This document shows positions 7,790-16,911 of a stretch of DNA of 64,000 nucleotides, piece after piece (position 1 is the first letter of the stretch; each line of letters begins with the position of its first letter). The notes beneath the pieces are model-generated. The model had not been told where the DNA came from and did no database searches. It saw only the letters and a list, made by a program, of their open reading frames with translations. The stretch covers positions 38,425 through 102,424 of the forward strand of contig JALCOL010000006.1 in the NCBI GenBank assembly GCA_022649665.1, given 5' to 3'. A program made the translations under genes and the position numbers. This stretch comes from Enterococcaceae bacterium. GTDB lineage: Bacteria; Bacillota; Bacilli; Lactobacillales; Enterococcaceae.

Positions 7790-9203
7790 ACTACTGCAGC
7801 AGAAGTTCGGGATCACTGACCTGCGGCCTGCTCAGAAAAAAGTACTCAAAGAAATATTAGCAGGACGCGATTGTTTAGCGATTTTGCCGACTGGCAGCGG
7901 GAAATCGCTCTGCTATCAGCTGCCAGCCTATCTTCGAAGCGGCAGCGTGATCGTGATCTCGCCTCTATTGTCTTTAATGGAAGATCAAGTCGATCAATTG
8001 GAAAGAATTGGCGAACGTCGGGCGGTCGCGCTGAATAGTTTGCTGAGCTTCAGCGAGCAAAAAGCTGTTTTGCAGCGGCTCCCGAGTTTTCGCTTTCTTT
8101 TTATGAGCCCGGAGATGCTGCTGAAAAAAGAAGTCCAAGCAGCGCTCAAACAAAGTACGATCCAGCTGATGGTCGTTGATGAAGCGCACTGCGTTTCGCA
8201 GTGGGGGCTGGATTTTCGCCCGGAATATCTGCAGCTGGGTGTACTCAGGCAAAAGCTCAAGATCCCGCAGCTTTTGGCATTGACAGCGACCGCGCCGCCG
8301 AACGTCGCGCGGGATATTGTTGCCAAGTTGTTTACAAACACCACACCTAAAGTCATTTCGTTGCCGGTCGATCGGCCGAATATCGGTTTGAAAGTAGTCA
8401 AAACGGCGGATAAACTGGCGGTCCTGCTTGACTATTTGAAGCGTGCCTCCGGCGATCAACTGATCTATTGTGCGACCCGCCGGGCATGCGAAGCACTTTC
8501 GTTCACGCTGCGGGAGGCGGGATATGATAACCGCTTTTACCACGGCGGTTTGAGTGGAAACGAACGGCGCATGATCCAGCAGGAATTTTTGCAAGGGAAG
8601 GTGTCGAGGATCATTGCGACCAGTGCTTTCGGGATGGGGATCAACAAGCCGAACGTCCGCTGGGTCTTTCACTATACGCTTTCGCCGTCGCTTGAAGACT
8701 ATGTTCAGGAGATCGGTCGCGCCGGGCGCGATGGTAAAAAGAGCTTGGCAGTCCTACTCTATACTCCCGGCGATGAAAAAACGTTCCGTTTTATTTATGA
8801 CGACCGCCAGCAGAAGCATCAACTGTTGAAAAGCTATCAGGAATCGGCTGGGCAATTTGCCGCGACCCTTGCTTCTCAGCCGGAAAGCGTACAAGCATGG
8901 TGGGAAAAGATCCCAAAAAGCGACCCGGTGCGTTTCGAGGAGGAGCTGTCGAAGCGGGAAGGGGTGCAAGTGCAGCAATTAGCCGGGATGCTTCATTTTA
9001 TCGAAACATCCTACTGCCGCCGCGAGGTCATCCGCGAATATTTCGCCGATCCGCCTTTTCCTAAAAGCGCTTTTTGCTGCGATTTGGATTCCAAGGATAT
9101 GGAAGCGCAAGTTCCCCAGCAGCCAGAAACGAAAAAGGTCTCCGTGCCGCAAAACTGGCAGGAACGCTTGGCAGAACTTTTTAACATAAACCCGAAATTC
9201 TAA
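7779..9203 (+). CDS. recS: RecQ-family ATP-dependent DNA helicase (RecS type)
   Basis: A 474-residue superfamily 2 helicase. The motifs include LPTGSGKSLCYQLP (Walker A), VVDEAHCVSQWGLDFRPEY (DEAH and the RecQ aromatic loop) and QEIGRAGRDG (motif VI). A Cys-containing zinc-binding region is at about 415-435 (SYCRREVIREYF then FCCDL). The HRDC domain of long RecQ proteins is absent, so its length and neighbours match Bacillus RecS (YpbC). It unwinds branched DNA during recombination and repair. The ATG overlaps the end of ypbB behind GAAGGAGG. Confidence 0.93.
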   Translation: MVNELLQQKFGITDLRPAQKKVLKEILAGRDCLAILPTGSGKSLCYQLPAYLRSGSVIVISPLLSLMEDQVDQLERIGERRAVALNSLLSFSEQKAVLQRLPSFRFLFMSPEMLLKKEVQAALKQSTIQLMVVDEAHCVSQWGLDFRPEYLQLGVLRQKLKIPQLLALTATAPPNVARDIVAKLFTNTTPKVISLPVDRPNIGLKVVKTADKLAVLLDYLKRASGDQLIYCATRRACEALSFTLREAGYDNRFYHGGLSGNERRMIQQEFLQGKVSRIIATSAFGMGINKPNVRWVFHYTLSPSLEDYVQEIGRAGRDGKKSLAVLLYTPGDEKTFRFIYDDRQQKHQLLKSYQESAGQFAATLASQPESVQAWWEKIPKSDPVRFEEELSKREGVQVQQLAGMLHFIETSYCRREVIREYFADPPFPKSAFCCDLDSKDMEAQVPQQPETKKVSVPQNWQERLAELFNINPKF

Positions 9204-9231
9204 AGACAGTTTTCACCTCGTATGGTATAAT
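9203..9231 (+). promoter_or_regulatory. Promoter of ypbE
   Basis: An extended -10 (TGGTATAAT; TATAAT at 9226-9231) lies 17 bp after a moderate -35 (AAGACA, 9203-9208). It begins at the recS stop codon and serves the LysM gene. Confidence 0.65.
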
Positions 9232-9263
9232 ATCATTCGATAACTATTAAGGAGGGATCAAAG

Positions 9264-9881
9264 GTGAATAACGATACAAATCCGGAACACCAAGATCAAA
9301 ATAATCAGGAGGAAGAACAACCGACTGGGGGCAATAATAATAAATTATTTATCACCCTGCTGGCAGTCATCATCACGATGATCTGTTTGATCCTTTTAGG
9401 AGCGTACTTGTGGATCGCCAAAGGCAGCGACCGTTCAAGCGGTTTGGTAGCCGAATCATCCACTACGACCGAAGTTTCCAAAAAAGCAAAGAAATCTTCT
9501 TCCAGCAGTGCTAAAAAATCTTCAACCAGCGCCTCCAGCTCGACCGCTTCTTCAGCTAGCGAAACCGCGGCTAGTTCTGAAGCACAAGCTGCGGCAGGAA
9601 GCTCCAGCGCAGAGCAGGCGGCCAACGGTCAAACGGGCCAAAGTGCTGCTGAACAAGCGGGCAATGCTGCTGGAAATGCTGCAAACGGTGCAAATGCTGG
9701 AGCCAATGGTTCAGCTAACGGCAATGCCGCGCAAGGAACTGGCTCATATACAGTCCAAGCAGGCGACAGCTTCTTCTCGATCGCCAGCAAAGTCGGCATG
9801 GATCCTTATGAACTTGCCAGCTTGAACGGCATGACGATCCACTCGACGATTCTGCCGGGCGAAACGCTGCAAACTAAATAA
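9264..9881 (+). CDS. ypbE: Membrane-anchored LysM-domain protein (YpbE-like)
   Basis: A 205-residue protein. It has a charged cytoplasmic N-terminus (1-28), one membrane helix (about 29-50, LFITLLAVIITMICLILLG), a long Ser/Ala/Asn-rich low-complexity linker (about 65-155), and a C-terminal LysM domain (about 158-203, YTVQAGDSFFSIASKVGMD). LysM binds peptidoglycan, so the protein probably spans the membrane and contacts the wall. Bacillus YpbE has the same architecture and sits in the same neighbourhood. It starts with GTG 7 bp after AGGAGGG. It has its own promoter and terminator. Confidence 0.85.
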   Translation: MNNDTNPEHQDQNNQEEEQPTGGNNNKLFITLLAVIITMICLILLGAYLWIAKGSDRSSGLVAESSTTTEVSKKAKKSSSSSAKKSSTSASSSTASSASETAASSEAQAAAGSSSAEQAANGQTGQSAAEQAGNAAGNAANGANAGANGSANGNAAQGTGSYTVQAGDSFFSIASKVGMDPYELASLNGMTIHSTILPGETLQTK

Positions 9882-9884
9882 TCG

Positions 9885-9930
9885 AAAAAAGACTGAGACC
9901 TCGTTCAACGGGTGTGTCCCAGTCTTTTTC
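9885..9930 (+). terminator. Terminator after ypbE
   Basis: AAAAAGACTG pairs with CAGTCTTTTT (with an added GAC/GTC inner stem) around a loop of roughly 16 nt. The T run completes the terminator. Confidence 0.75.
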
Positions 9931-9955
9931 CTAAAAGAACAAAGGAAGAAGCGAA

Positions 9956-10636
9956 TTGAAAAATTTACGAGTAGCGATCGACGGACCAGCTTCAGCTGGG
10001 AAAAGTACGATCGCCAAGATTTTGGCGAAAAAACTGCATTTGATCTATTGCGATACCGGGGCGATGTACCGCAGTGCGACATACGGGATCCAGGAGGCAG
10101 GGATCGCGGCTGCGGATGAAGAAAAAGTCATGGATTTTTTGAAGAGCCATCCGATCACTTTTCAGCTGATCGACGGCGTGCAGCACGTTTTCCTCGGTGA
10201 AAAAGACGTGACGGCAAAAATCCGCTCGCAAGCTGTCTCGGCGGAAGTCTCCGCGGTTTCGGCGCTGCCGCGTGTTCGCGAGCTGCTGGTCGCTTGGCAG
10301 CAGAGAATCGCGCAGCACGGAAACATCGTCATGGACGGCCGCGATATCGGAACCGTTGTCCTGCCGGATGCCGAAGTCAAGATCTACCTGGTCGCCAGCG
10401 TGGAAGAACGCGCAGAGCGCCGCTACAAAGAAATGATCGACCAAGGACATTCGGTCGATTTCACCGCGATCAAAAAGGGGATCGAAGACCGCGATCACTA
10501 TGATTCTACGCGCAAAACATCTCCCTTGAAACAGGCGCATGACGCGGTCCTGGTCGATACGACCGGGCTTTCGATCGAATGCGTCGTCAATGAAATTATT
10601 AAAATCATCCAACAAAAAGCTGGTTTTTTTGAATAA
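9956..10636 (+). CDS. cmk: Cytidylate kinase
   Basis: A 226-residue (d)CMP kinase. The P-loop GPASAGKSTIAKIL is at residues 10-23 and YCDTGAMYRS at about 32-41. NIVMDGRDIGTVVLPDAEVKIYLVAS (middle) and EDRDHYDSTRKTSPL carry the nucleotide-binding and lid residues. It phosphorylates CMP and dCMP to the diphosphates, salvaging RNA degradation products. The TTG start is preceded by AAAGGAAG. The neighbour downstream is the S1-domain protein gene, the same pairing as cmk-ypfD in Bacillus and cmk-rpsA in enterobacteria. Confidence 0.95.
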   Translation: MKNLRVAIDGPASAGKSTIAKILAKKLHLIYCDTGAMYRSATYGIQEAGIAAADEEKVMDFLKSHPITFQLIDGVQHVFLGEKDVTAKIRSQAVSAEVSAVSALPRVRELLVAWQQRIAQHGNIVMDGRDIGTVVLPDAEVKIYLVASVEERAERRYKEMIDQGHSVDFTAIKKGIEDRDHYDSTRKTSPLKQAHDAVLVDTTGLSIECVVNEIIKIIQQKAGFFE

Positions 10637-10672
10637 AAAAGGAAGCGCTAGCGTTTATTGCTTTCTTTTTTC
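10635..10672 (+). terminator. Terminator after cmk
   Basis: AAAAAAGGAAGC pairs with GCTTTCTTTTTT (one G-T pair) around a 13-nt loop. The stem itself ends in the T run. Confidence 0.7.
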
Positions 10673-10742
10673 ATTCATTTAGCATAAACTATAGTGGAGT
10701 ACAAAATAGTGTGCTTTTATTGTTGGTATAGGAGGAAAGGTC

Positions 10743-11990
10743 ATGACAGAAGAAAATCAAAATGGTGCCAATCAAACGATGGAGGATGCGCTCAACAGTG
10801 TCCACGAAGTAAAAGTGGGCGATACCGTCAAAGGGGAAGTTTTGGCTGTTGAGGACAAACAATTGATCGTCGGGATCGAAGGAACTGGGGTTGAAGGCGT
10901 CGTACCTGCCAAAGAACTTTCAGCTTCACCGATCGAAAACCTTGAAGATGAATTCAAAGTCGGCGACGTATTGGACTTGGTCGTTATCACGTCGATCGGC
11001 AAAGATAAAGAAAACGGAAGCTACCTGCTCAGCAAGCGCCGTTTAGATGCGAAAAAAGTTTGGGCAGAGATCGAAGAAGAATACAAGGAAGGCAAAATCA
11101 TCGAAGCCCCGGTCACTGGTGTGGTCAAAGGCGGATTGGTCGTTGATCTTGGGGTACGCGGATTTGTTCCAGCCTCGATGGTCGAAGATCATTATGTTGC
11201 TGATTTTTCTGATTATAAAGGGAAAACCCTTGCATTCAAGATCATCGAAATCGAACCTTCTGAAGGGCGCTTGATCCTTTCACATAAAGCTGTCGTTGAA
11301 GCAGAAAAAGAAGAGAAGAAGCAAGAAGTTTTGGAACATATCCACGCAGGCGATGTCATCGAAGGCAAAGTAGCGCGGTTGACTGACTTCGGGGCATTTA
11401 TCGACTTGGGCGGAATCGACGGCTTAGTCCATGTCTCAGAGATCGCACATTATCATGTCGATAAACCAAGCGATGTTTTGAAAGTCGGCGAAGAGGTCAA
11501 AGTCAAAGTATTGGCGGTTGATCCGGAAAAAGAACGTGTATCGCTTTCGATCAAAGCACTCTTGCCTGGACCTTGGGAAGGAATCGAAGAAAAAGCACCG
11601 GTTGGTGCAGTATTGGACGGGATTGTCAAACGCTTGACAAGCTTCGGTGCGTTCGTTGAAGTATTCCCAGGCGTTGAAGGACTCGTTCATATTTCGCAAA
11701 TCTCGCACAAACACATCGCGACACCACATGAAGTTCTTCATGAAGGAGACGAAGTGAAAGTCAAAGTTTTGGAAGTCAATCCGGAAGGTCATCGGATCGC
11801 GCTTTCGATCAAAGCTTTGGAACCTGCTCCTGAAGGCGAAAGAAAATCAGAGGGTCGCCGTCCTTCTGAAAGCCGTCAAGAACAAAAAGCAGAACTTCCG
11901 GAAGAAAACACCGGATTCTCAATGAAAGATCTTTTGGGCGACCAATTGAAGAATGTAAATTCCGACTCTGATGAGGATGACGAAAAATAA
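10743..11990 (+). CDS. rpsA: S1-domain protein, ribosomal protein S1 homologue
   Basis: A 415-residue protein with four S1 OB-fold repeats (about 20-88, 105-172, 190-260 and 277-347), the last two clearest (GKVARLTDFGAFIDLGG and GIVKRLTSFGAFVEVFPG). A charged, Ser/Glu-rich tail (about 360-415) follows. Firmicutes carry such a shortened S1 (YpfD/RpsA); E. coli S1 has six repeats. It binds mRNA and may assist translation initiation, but in Firmicutes it is not a firmly ribosome-bound S1. The SD is GGAGGAAAGG. It has its own transcript end at 12011-12055. Confidence 0.93.
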   Translation: MTEENQNGANQTMEDALNSVHEVKVGDTVKGEVLAVEDKQLIVGIEGTGVEGVVPAKELSASPIENLEDEFKVGDVLDLVVITSIGKDKENGSYLLSKRRLDAKKVWAEIEEEYKEGKIIEAPVTGVVKGGLVVDLGVRGFVPASMVEDHYVADFSDYKGKTLAFKIIEIEPSEGRLILSHKAVVEAEKEEKKQEVLEHIHAGDVIEGKVARLTDFGAFIDLGGIDGLVHVSEIAHYHVDKPSDVLKVGEEVKVKVLAVDPEKERVSLSIKALLPGPWEGIEEKAPVGAVLDGIVKRLTSFGAFVEVFPGVEGLVHISQISHKHIATPHEVLHEGDEVKVKVLEVNPEGHRIALSIKALEPAPEGERKSEGRRPSESRQEQKAELPEENTGFSMKDLLGDQLKNVNSDSDEDDEK

Positions 11991-12010
11991 GATAGGTTCA
12001 TGATCAAGTT

Positions 12011-12055
12011 GAAGGGGGCCGAACATTGTCCAGACAATGTCTCAGCTCCTTTTTT
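12011..12055 (+). terminator. Terminator after rpsA
   Basis: An inner stem ACATTGTC/GACAATGT and an outer GAAGGGGG-type arm pairing with CAGCTCCTTTT (with G-T pairs) precede a T run. It lies within the open frame upstream of der, which argues against the longer der start. Confidence 0.65.
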
Positions 12056-12086
12056 CATGGTGAAAACCAGCAAGGATGTGAAAAAT

Positions 12087-13397
12087 ATGTCAAATCCAGT
12101 GATAGCGATCGTCGGCCGGCCGAATGTCGGCAAATCGACGCTTTTTAACCGGATCGCCGGCGAACGCATTTCGATCGTTGAAGATACTCCGGGCGTGACG
12201 CGCGACCGGATCTATGCGACCGGCGAATGGCTGGACAAAGAGTTCAGCCTGATCGACACCGGCGGGATCGAATTCACCGATCAGCCGTTTATGGAGCAGA
12301 TCAAGCAGCAAGCAGAGATCGCGATCGATGAAGCGGACGTGATCATTTTCGTTGTCAGCGTCAAGGAAGGGTTGACCGATACCGATGAGGCCGTTGCCCG
12401 CATCTTGCAGCGGAGCGGCAAGCCGGTCCTGGTCGCGGTCAATAAGGCCGACAATCCCGAGCTGCGCAACGATGTTTATCAATTTTACAATTTGGGCTTA
12501 GGCGATCCTTATCCTGTTTCCGGCAGCCACGGCTTAGGGCTCGGGGATCTTTTGGACGCTGCGATCAAACATTTCCCCGAAGAGCATGAAGTACCAGAAG
12601 AGGATCTGATCCGTTTTAGTTTTATCGGCCGGCCGAATGTCGGCAAGTCTTCGCTGATCAATGCGATTTTGGGCGAAGAGCGGGTGATCGTCTCCAACGT
12701 TCCCGGAACGACGCGTGACGCGATCGATACCCGCTTTCAGACGGCGGATGGTCAGAAGTTCATGATGGTCGATACCGCCGGGATAAGAAAACGCGGAAAA
12801 GTCTATGAGTCGACAGAAAAATATGCGGTGATGCGCGCGATGTCGGCGATCGAAAAATCAGACGTCGTTTTAATGGTCCTGAATGCCGAAGAAGGCATCA
12901 TCGAACAGGACAAACGTGTTGCCGGCTATGCACATGATGCTGGTAAAGGAATCGTGATCGTCGTCAATAAATGGGATGCACTGAAAAAAGAAACCAACAC
13001 GATGCGCGATTTCGAACGCAAGGTGCGCGATCAGTTTTTGTACTTGGATTATGCACCGATCATCTTTGTTTCCGCTAAAACCGGTCAGCGGCTCGATAAA
13101 CTGCCGGCGGTGATCGAGAAGGTAGCGCACAACCAAAGCCAGCGGATCACCTCTTCAGTGCTGAATGAAGTGATCATGGATGCGGTCGCGATCAATCCGA
13201 CCCCGACGGACAAAGGCAAGCGCCTCAAGATCTTTTACGGGACGCAAGTCGGGATCAAGCCGCCGACATTTGTGATTTTTGTGAATGAAGAGGAACTAAT
13301 GCATTTTTCGTATGCGCGCTTTTTAGAAAATCAGATCCGGCAAGCGTTCGATTTTGAGGGGACACCGATCCGGATCATTCCGCGCAGCCGAAAATAA
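12087..13397 (+). CDS. der: GTPase Der (EngA), ribosome assembly
   Basis: A 436-residue tandem-domain GTPase, exactly the usual length. G domain 1 has [12 protein letters not shown] (near 10) and NKADN. G domain 2 has [13 protein letters not shown] (about 183-195), [10 protein letters not shown] and NKWD. A KH-like domain completes the C-terminus. Der is essential for 50S subunit maturation. I choose ATG 12087, preceded by AAGGATG, because translation from the upstream in-frame ATG 12000 would run through a terminator hairpin and add unrelated residues. Confidence 0.96.
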   Translation: MSNPVIAIVGRPNVGKSTLFNRIAGERISIVEDTPGVTRDRIYATGEWLDKEFSLIDTGGIEFTDQPFMEQIKQQAEIAIDEADVIIFVVSVKEGLTDTDEAVARILQRSGKPVLVAVNKADNPELRNDVYQFYNLGLGDPYPVSGSHGLGLGDLLDAAIKHFPEEHEVPEEDLIRFSFIGRPNVGKSSLINAILGEERVIVSNVPGTTRDAIDTRFQTADGQKFMMVDTAGIRKRGKVYESTEKYAVMRAMSAIEKSDVVLMVLNAEEGIIEQDKRVAGYAHDAGKGIVIVVNKWDALKKETNTMRDFERKVRDQFLYLDYAPIIFVSAKTGQRLDKLPAVIEKVAHNQSQRITSSVLNEVIMDAVAINPTPTDKGKRLKIFYGTQVGIKPPTFVIFVNEEELMHFSYARFLENQIRQAFDFEGTPIRIIPRSRK

Positions 13398-13449
13398 ATC
13401 AGGGGTGCCGCTAAAGAACTCAAAAAATCGCAAAAAAGCGCCAAAAACC

Positions 13450-13587
13450 TTGATATTATGGGGATGCTGTGCTATCTTGAAAACAGAATATTGAAGCATT
13501 CAATATTTGATGGTTGTTTTTGGACCACTCAAAAACAATCTTTGATGTTCGCACATCAAACACTAATTCGGAGGTGAACAAAAGAAC
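13450..13587 (+). promoter_or_regulatory. hup promoter and structured 5' leader
   Basis: A likely promoter is TTGATA (13450-13455), 17 bp, TATCTT (13473-13478). The leader then holds three hairpins in a row: 13487-13507 (9-bp perfect stem), 13512-13540 (11-bp stem, 7-nt loop) and 13541-13560 (8-bp perfect stem, TCGC loop), just before the SD GGAGGTG. None is followed by a T run, so they look more like mRNA stabilising or regulatory structures than terminators. Confidence 0.6.
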
Positions 13588-13863
13588 ATGGCAAATAAAG
13601 CTGAATTGATCGAAAACGTTGCATCAAAAACTGGTTTGACCAAAAAAGATGCAACTGCTGCAGTCGATGCTGTATTCTCAACGATCCAAAGCACGCTTGC
13701 AAAAGGCGAAAAGGTTCAATTGATCGGTTTTGGTAACTTTGAAGTCCGTCAACGGGCTGCCCGCAAAGGCCGCAATCCGCAAACGAACGAAGTTATCGAA
13801 ATCCCTGCAAGCAAAGTTCCTGCATTCAAACCAGGAAAAGCGCTTAAAGACGCGGTTAAATAG
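13588..13863 (+). CDS. hup: DNA-binding protein HU
   Basis: A 91-residue histone-like protein of standard length. It begins [20 protein letters not shown]. The HU signature [20 protein letters not shown] is at about 46-65, with Pro in the intercalating beta-arm region ([22 protein letters not shown]). HU dimers bend and compact DNA. It has a strong SD (GGAGGTG) and a structured leader, consistent with high expression. It is monocistronic, with two hairpins after the stop. Confidence 0.97.
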   Translation: MANKAELIENVASKTGLTKKDATAAVDAVFSTIQSTLAKGEKVQLIGFGNFEVRQRAARKGRNPQTNEVIEIPASKVPAFKPGKALKDAVK

Positions 13864-13870
13864 TTTTAAC

Positions 13871-13976
13871 AGGCAGCCGCCGGCATTTGTGCCAGCGGCT
13901 GTCTCCTACATATATCGCTCCAAATCGGCGGAAAAGGCAGATGGCTGCTTTTTCCGCCGTTTTTTTGGTTACTTGA
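13871..13976 (+). terminator. Two hairpins ending the hup transcript
   Basis: The first hairpin (13871-13904) pairs GGCAGCCG with CGGCTGTC and has an inner GGCA/TGCC, but no T run. The second (13926-13969) has a 15-bp stem CGGCGG...CCGCCG with ATGG loop followed by seven T; this one is the terminator. Confidence 0.82.
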
Positions 13977-14020
13977 TGCTTTTTCAGACAGGCTTTTCAA
14001 GCCCCTGAGAATTATATATA

Positions 14021-14029
14021 TGGTACAAT
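14021..14029 (+). promoter_or_regulatory. Extended -10 promoter candidate for ypiA
   Basis: TGG immediately before TACAAT (14024-14029) forms an extended -10 in an AT-rich stretch. No convincing -35 is present. Confidence 0.45.
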
Positions 14030-14090
14030 TGCAAGTGAATAACAGTTGATGGAGAAAAGAAAATCCACGGGTGAACGGAGAATAGCACGA

Positions 14091-15350
14091 ATGGAAATCT
14101 ATAGTGAAAAAATGCTGGCTGCTTTGGACCAGCAAGATCTCGAAGAGGCAAACCGCAATTTGAAAAAAGCGATCCAGAACGATCCGCCGGAATATTTGGC
14201 GAATTTGGGGGAAGAACTTTTTCATCTCGGTTTTTTGGAAGAAGCGCAGACGGTTTTTGAGCATTTGGAAAAAGTGGTTCCGGATGAGGATGGCTGGCAG
14301 ATCGATCTGGCAGAGATCGCGATCGAAAACGGCGATGCGGATCAAGCGATCGCCCATTTGGACCGGATTTCAAAAGACTCGGATAATTATCCGACGGCTC
14401 TTTTAACGGCTGCCGACTTGTATCAGACATTGGGGATGCCAGAAGTAAGCGAGCAAAAACTGAAAGAAGCTGCGGAACTTTTGCCGCAAGAAGCGGTGAT
14501 CACTTTTTCGTTGGGCGAGCTTTTTTATTCGCAGGGCAAATACTTATCGGCGATCGTTTACTATGAGCAGCTTTTGGCGGCGGGCGTCAATGAAATGGCA
14601 GGGGTCTCGGTCGAAGAGCGTCTAGGTTTTTCATTGAGCAGTCTGGGCGATTCTGAAGAAGCACTGCCGCATTTGGAACGGGCGTTAGCGGAAAAAGAAA
14701 CAGAAGATCGTTTGTTTTACCTGGCATTTACGAATGAACAGCTTCATGAACATGAGCGGGCGATCAACGAATATGAGAAATTGCGCGCTCTGAATCCCCG
14801 CTATACATCGCTTTATCCGCATTTGGGAAAGCTTCTGCAAGAAGAAGACCGCTTGGAGGAGGCGCAGACGGTGCTTTTGGAAGGGATCCGCGAAGATCCT
14901 TATCAAGCAGAGCTTTTCCGGCTGGCTGCCGACAACAGCTATCGGCTGCACGATGCGAAAAAGAGCGAGGAGCTGCTGCGGCAGGGACTGGCACTTGGCG
15001 AAAAGAATGATGAGCTGAATCTGGCGCTTGGGAATCTGCTGCTTGAACAAGAGCGTTTTGATGAGGCGATCACGACGCTTTTAGCGGTCGAAGGCGAAGA
15101 TCCCTACGCAAAGTGGGAACTTGCTCAAGCCTATCAGGCGCAGGAAGATTATGAAAATGCCGGCAGTTATTATGCACAAGCGGCCAAAGAGCTCGTCAAT
15201 GAACCAGACTTTTTAAAAGATTACGGCTTGTTTCTGCGCGACGAAGGAGCTGTCAAGCAGGCACAAGAATTATTCAAGAAATATTTGCCACTCGTTCCGG
15301 GCGACTTGGAGATCGAAAGTCTGCTCGATGATTCAGACCGGGAGGGATAA
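14091..15350 (+). CDS. ypiA: Tetratricopeptide repeat protein (YpiA-like)
   Basis: A 419-residue soluble protein built of tandem TPR helical pairs from residue 15 to about 410. Recurring motifs include LGELFYSQGKYLSAIVYYEQL, LGKLLQEEDRLEEAQTVLLEG and LAQAYQAQEDYENAGSYYAQA. Length and position before ypiB match Bacillus YpiA (about 420 residues). TPRs mediate protein contacts; no specific partner is evident. I choose ATG 14091, with CGGAG 10 bp upstream. The in-frame TTG 14046 would add 15 residues lacking TPR features. It ends 3 bp before ypiB. Confidence 0.85.
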   Translation: MEIYSEKMLAALDQQDLEEANRNLKKAIQNDPPEYLANLGEELFHLGFLEEAQTVFEHLEKVVPDEDGWQIDLAEIAIENGDADQAIAHLDRISKDSDNYPTALLTAADLYQTLGMPEVSEQKLKEAAELLPQEAVITFSLGELFYSQGKYLSAIVYYEQLLAAGVNEMAGVSVEERLGFSLSSLGDSEEALPHLERALAEKETEDRLFYLAFTNEQLHEHERAINEYEKLRALNPRYTSLYPHLGKLLQEEDRLEEAQTVLLEGIREDPYQAELFRLAADNSYRLHDAKKSEELLRQGLALGEKNDELNLALGNLLLEQERFDEAITTLLAVEGEDPYAKWELAQAYQAQEDYENAGSYYAQAAKELVNEPDFLKDYGLFLRDEGAVKQAQELFKKYLPLVPGDLEIESLLDDSDREG

Positions 15351-15353
15351 TAA

Positions 15354-15893
15354 ATGGCAGAAGTCGGCAATCCTGAAAAAAAGGCGTTTTTGCACTGGCT
15401 GGTGACACAAGTGGCCTTTCAAAAGCGGGAAATCTATTGGATCTTGAATTATTTAAAGGGACATGACAGTATTTTAGCGAATGTCCATTTCGTCGAAGGC
15501 GCAGAAAAAACACCGCGCGGCTTGAAGATTTATCCGCACGATGGCCAGGAAACGATCGAACTGTCGATCCAAAATAAAAAATTTACCGATCCCGAACAGA
15601 TTTTTCATGAGATCCGTTTCCACTGGAAAGAACCGCTCTTTGTCGAGATCGTGACCCCTAACGCTTGGAAAAATCGTTATTTTGTCCAAGCGGTCGAAGA
15701 TAATCCATATGCGCCCTGGAACCAAAATGTTGATGAAACGCTGAAGTCAGCAGTATTTGCGGAACTCGATGAATTGACGAAAGAAGCGGAGATCACGCAG
15801 CTCTATCAAGAAATCGATTCTGCGCTCGATGCCGGTGATCGGGAAAAATTTCAAGAACTGAGCCGCAAATTGGAAGAAAATCAAAAAGCCTAA
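15354..15893 (+). CDS. ypiB: YpiB family protein (UPF0302)
   Basis: A 179-residue protein whose length and motifs (KKAFLHWLV, QKREIYWILNYL, HFVEGAEKTPRGLKI and FVEIVTPNAWKNRYFVQAVEDNPYAPWN) match the YpiB family. A C-terminal helix (about 130-178) corresponds to the IDEAL-like regulatory tail seen in homologues. The Bacillus relative ReoM/YpiB-type nomenclature is easily confused, and I assign no function. It is coupled to ypiA (3 bp apart) and converges with the YitT gene by a 4-bp overlap. Confidence 0.82.
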   Translation: MAEVGNPEKKAFLHWLVTQVAFQKREIYWILNYLKGHDSILANVHFVEGAEKTPRGLKIYPHDGQETIELSIQNKKFTDPEQIFHEIRFHWKEPLFVEIVTPNAWKNRYFVQAVEDNPYAPWNQNVDETLKSAVFAELDELTKEAEITQLYQEIDSALDAGDREKFQELSRKLEENQKA

Positions 15894-16780
15894 AACTTCT
15901 TGACCCAGGGCACATGTTTGCGCGGCGGCTTCTTAAAGGTGAAGCCTTCGCCGATCACATCATGGACATTGATCACCGAAAGAAAGGCTGTTTCATCGAT
16001 ATCTTCGACGATCCTGCGCACTTCTTGGAGTTCTTTGGGGCTGACGACGATATAGATGATTTTTTGTTCTGCTTGCGAATAGCCGCCCTGTCCGTTGAGA
16101 TAGCTGATCCCGCGCTCAAGCGAGCTCATCAAATGATTTCCGATCTCTTCAGAAAAGCGGGAGACGATCAAGACCCCTTTCGCTTTGTAAGAACCGTCTT
16201 GGACGAAGTCGACGATGTTCGAAAATACGAAGGAAACGATCAACGTATACATCATGTGCTGAAGATCGATATAGGTCAGCGAGGCAACCAAAACAACCAC
16301 ATCCAGCGCCAAGAGCGAACGTCCCATGCTGACTCCGCTCTTTTTTTCGAGGATCCGCGCGATGATATCCGCGCCGCCGGTCGTTCCGCCAGCCCGATAG
16401 ACGATCCCGCTGCCGAGCCCGCCGAAAAAGCCGGCTAAAAGGGCGGCGATCAAAAGATCGTGCTCGACGCTGATATTCAGCGGAACGCGCTGCCAGACCC
16501 ACAGAGCAGCGGACAAAGTCACGGTCCCCCAAATGGTATATACGAAAGCCTTTTTTCCCAAGATCCGGCTGCCGAAAAGGATCAGCGGAATGTTGATCAG
16601 AAAGGTCGTGTAAGCCGGGTTAATCCCGAAAAGGTTCAGAAAGATCAGCGAGATCCCGGTGACGCCGCCTTCCGCGAGACGATTGGCCATATTGAAGGCG
16701 ACCAAGCCGAACGCATACATATTCGTGCCGAAAAGGATCAAAAAAAGATTGATCCCGAATTGAAGCCATTTTTTATTCAT
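15890..16780 (-). CDS. ypjC: YitT-family membrane protein (YpjC-like)
   Basis: A 296-residue integral membrane protein. It has five or six N-terminal membrane segments (about 7-190, with GGVTGISLI and RAGGTTGGADIIARIL signatures) and a cytoplasmic DUF2179-type domain at the C-terminus (about 205-280, GVLIVSRFSEEIGNHLM). It is probably a transporter or permease of unknown substrate. Bacillus ypjC is the YitT paralogue at the same position before ypjD-dapB, although here the gene is on the opposite strand and convergent with ypiB. Confidence 0.82.
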   Translation of the reverse strand: MNKKWLQFGINLFLILFGTNMYAFGLVAFNMANRLAEGGVTGISLIFLNLFGINPAYTTFLINIPLILFGSRILGKKAFVYTIWGTVTLSAALWVWQRVPLNISVEHDLLIAALLAGFFGGLGSGIVYRAGGTTGGADIIARILEKKSGVSMGRSLLALDVVVLVASLTYIDLQHMMYTLIVSFVFSNIVDFVQDGSYKAKGVLIVSRFSEEIGNHLMSSLERGISYLNGQGGYSQAEQKIIYIVVSPKELQEVRRIVEDIDETAFLSVINVHDVIGEGFTFKKPPRKHVPWVKKF

Positions 16781-16911
16781 TACGTTATCCCCCTGTCATT
16801 TTCATAATAAGCTATATTCAAAGAAACGGCTAGTCCTGAAAAAACGCATTCGGCATGTCTTTTCTCAGCTGGCGAGTTTTGTTAAGATAGGTGGAGAAAG
16901 GTGGGATTTTG

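Noticed and set aside
7974..8672. A 232-codon open frame on the minus strand opposite recS
   Set aside because: It lies wholly antisense to the conserved helicase motifs, has no SD and its translation has no recognisable domain. Codon bias of recS explains it.
12000..12086. Upstream in-frame ATG for der
   Set aside because: The stretch is a terminator hairpin for rpsA and lacks the family N-terminus. ATG 12087 has an SD and gives the standard 436 residues.
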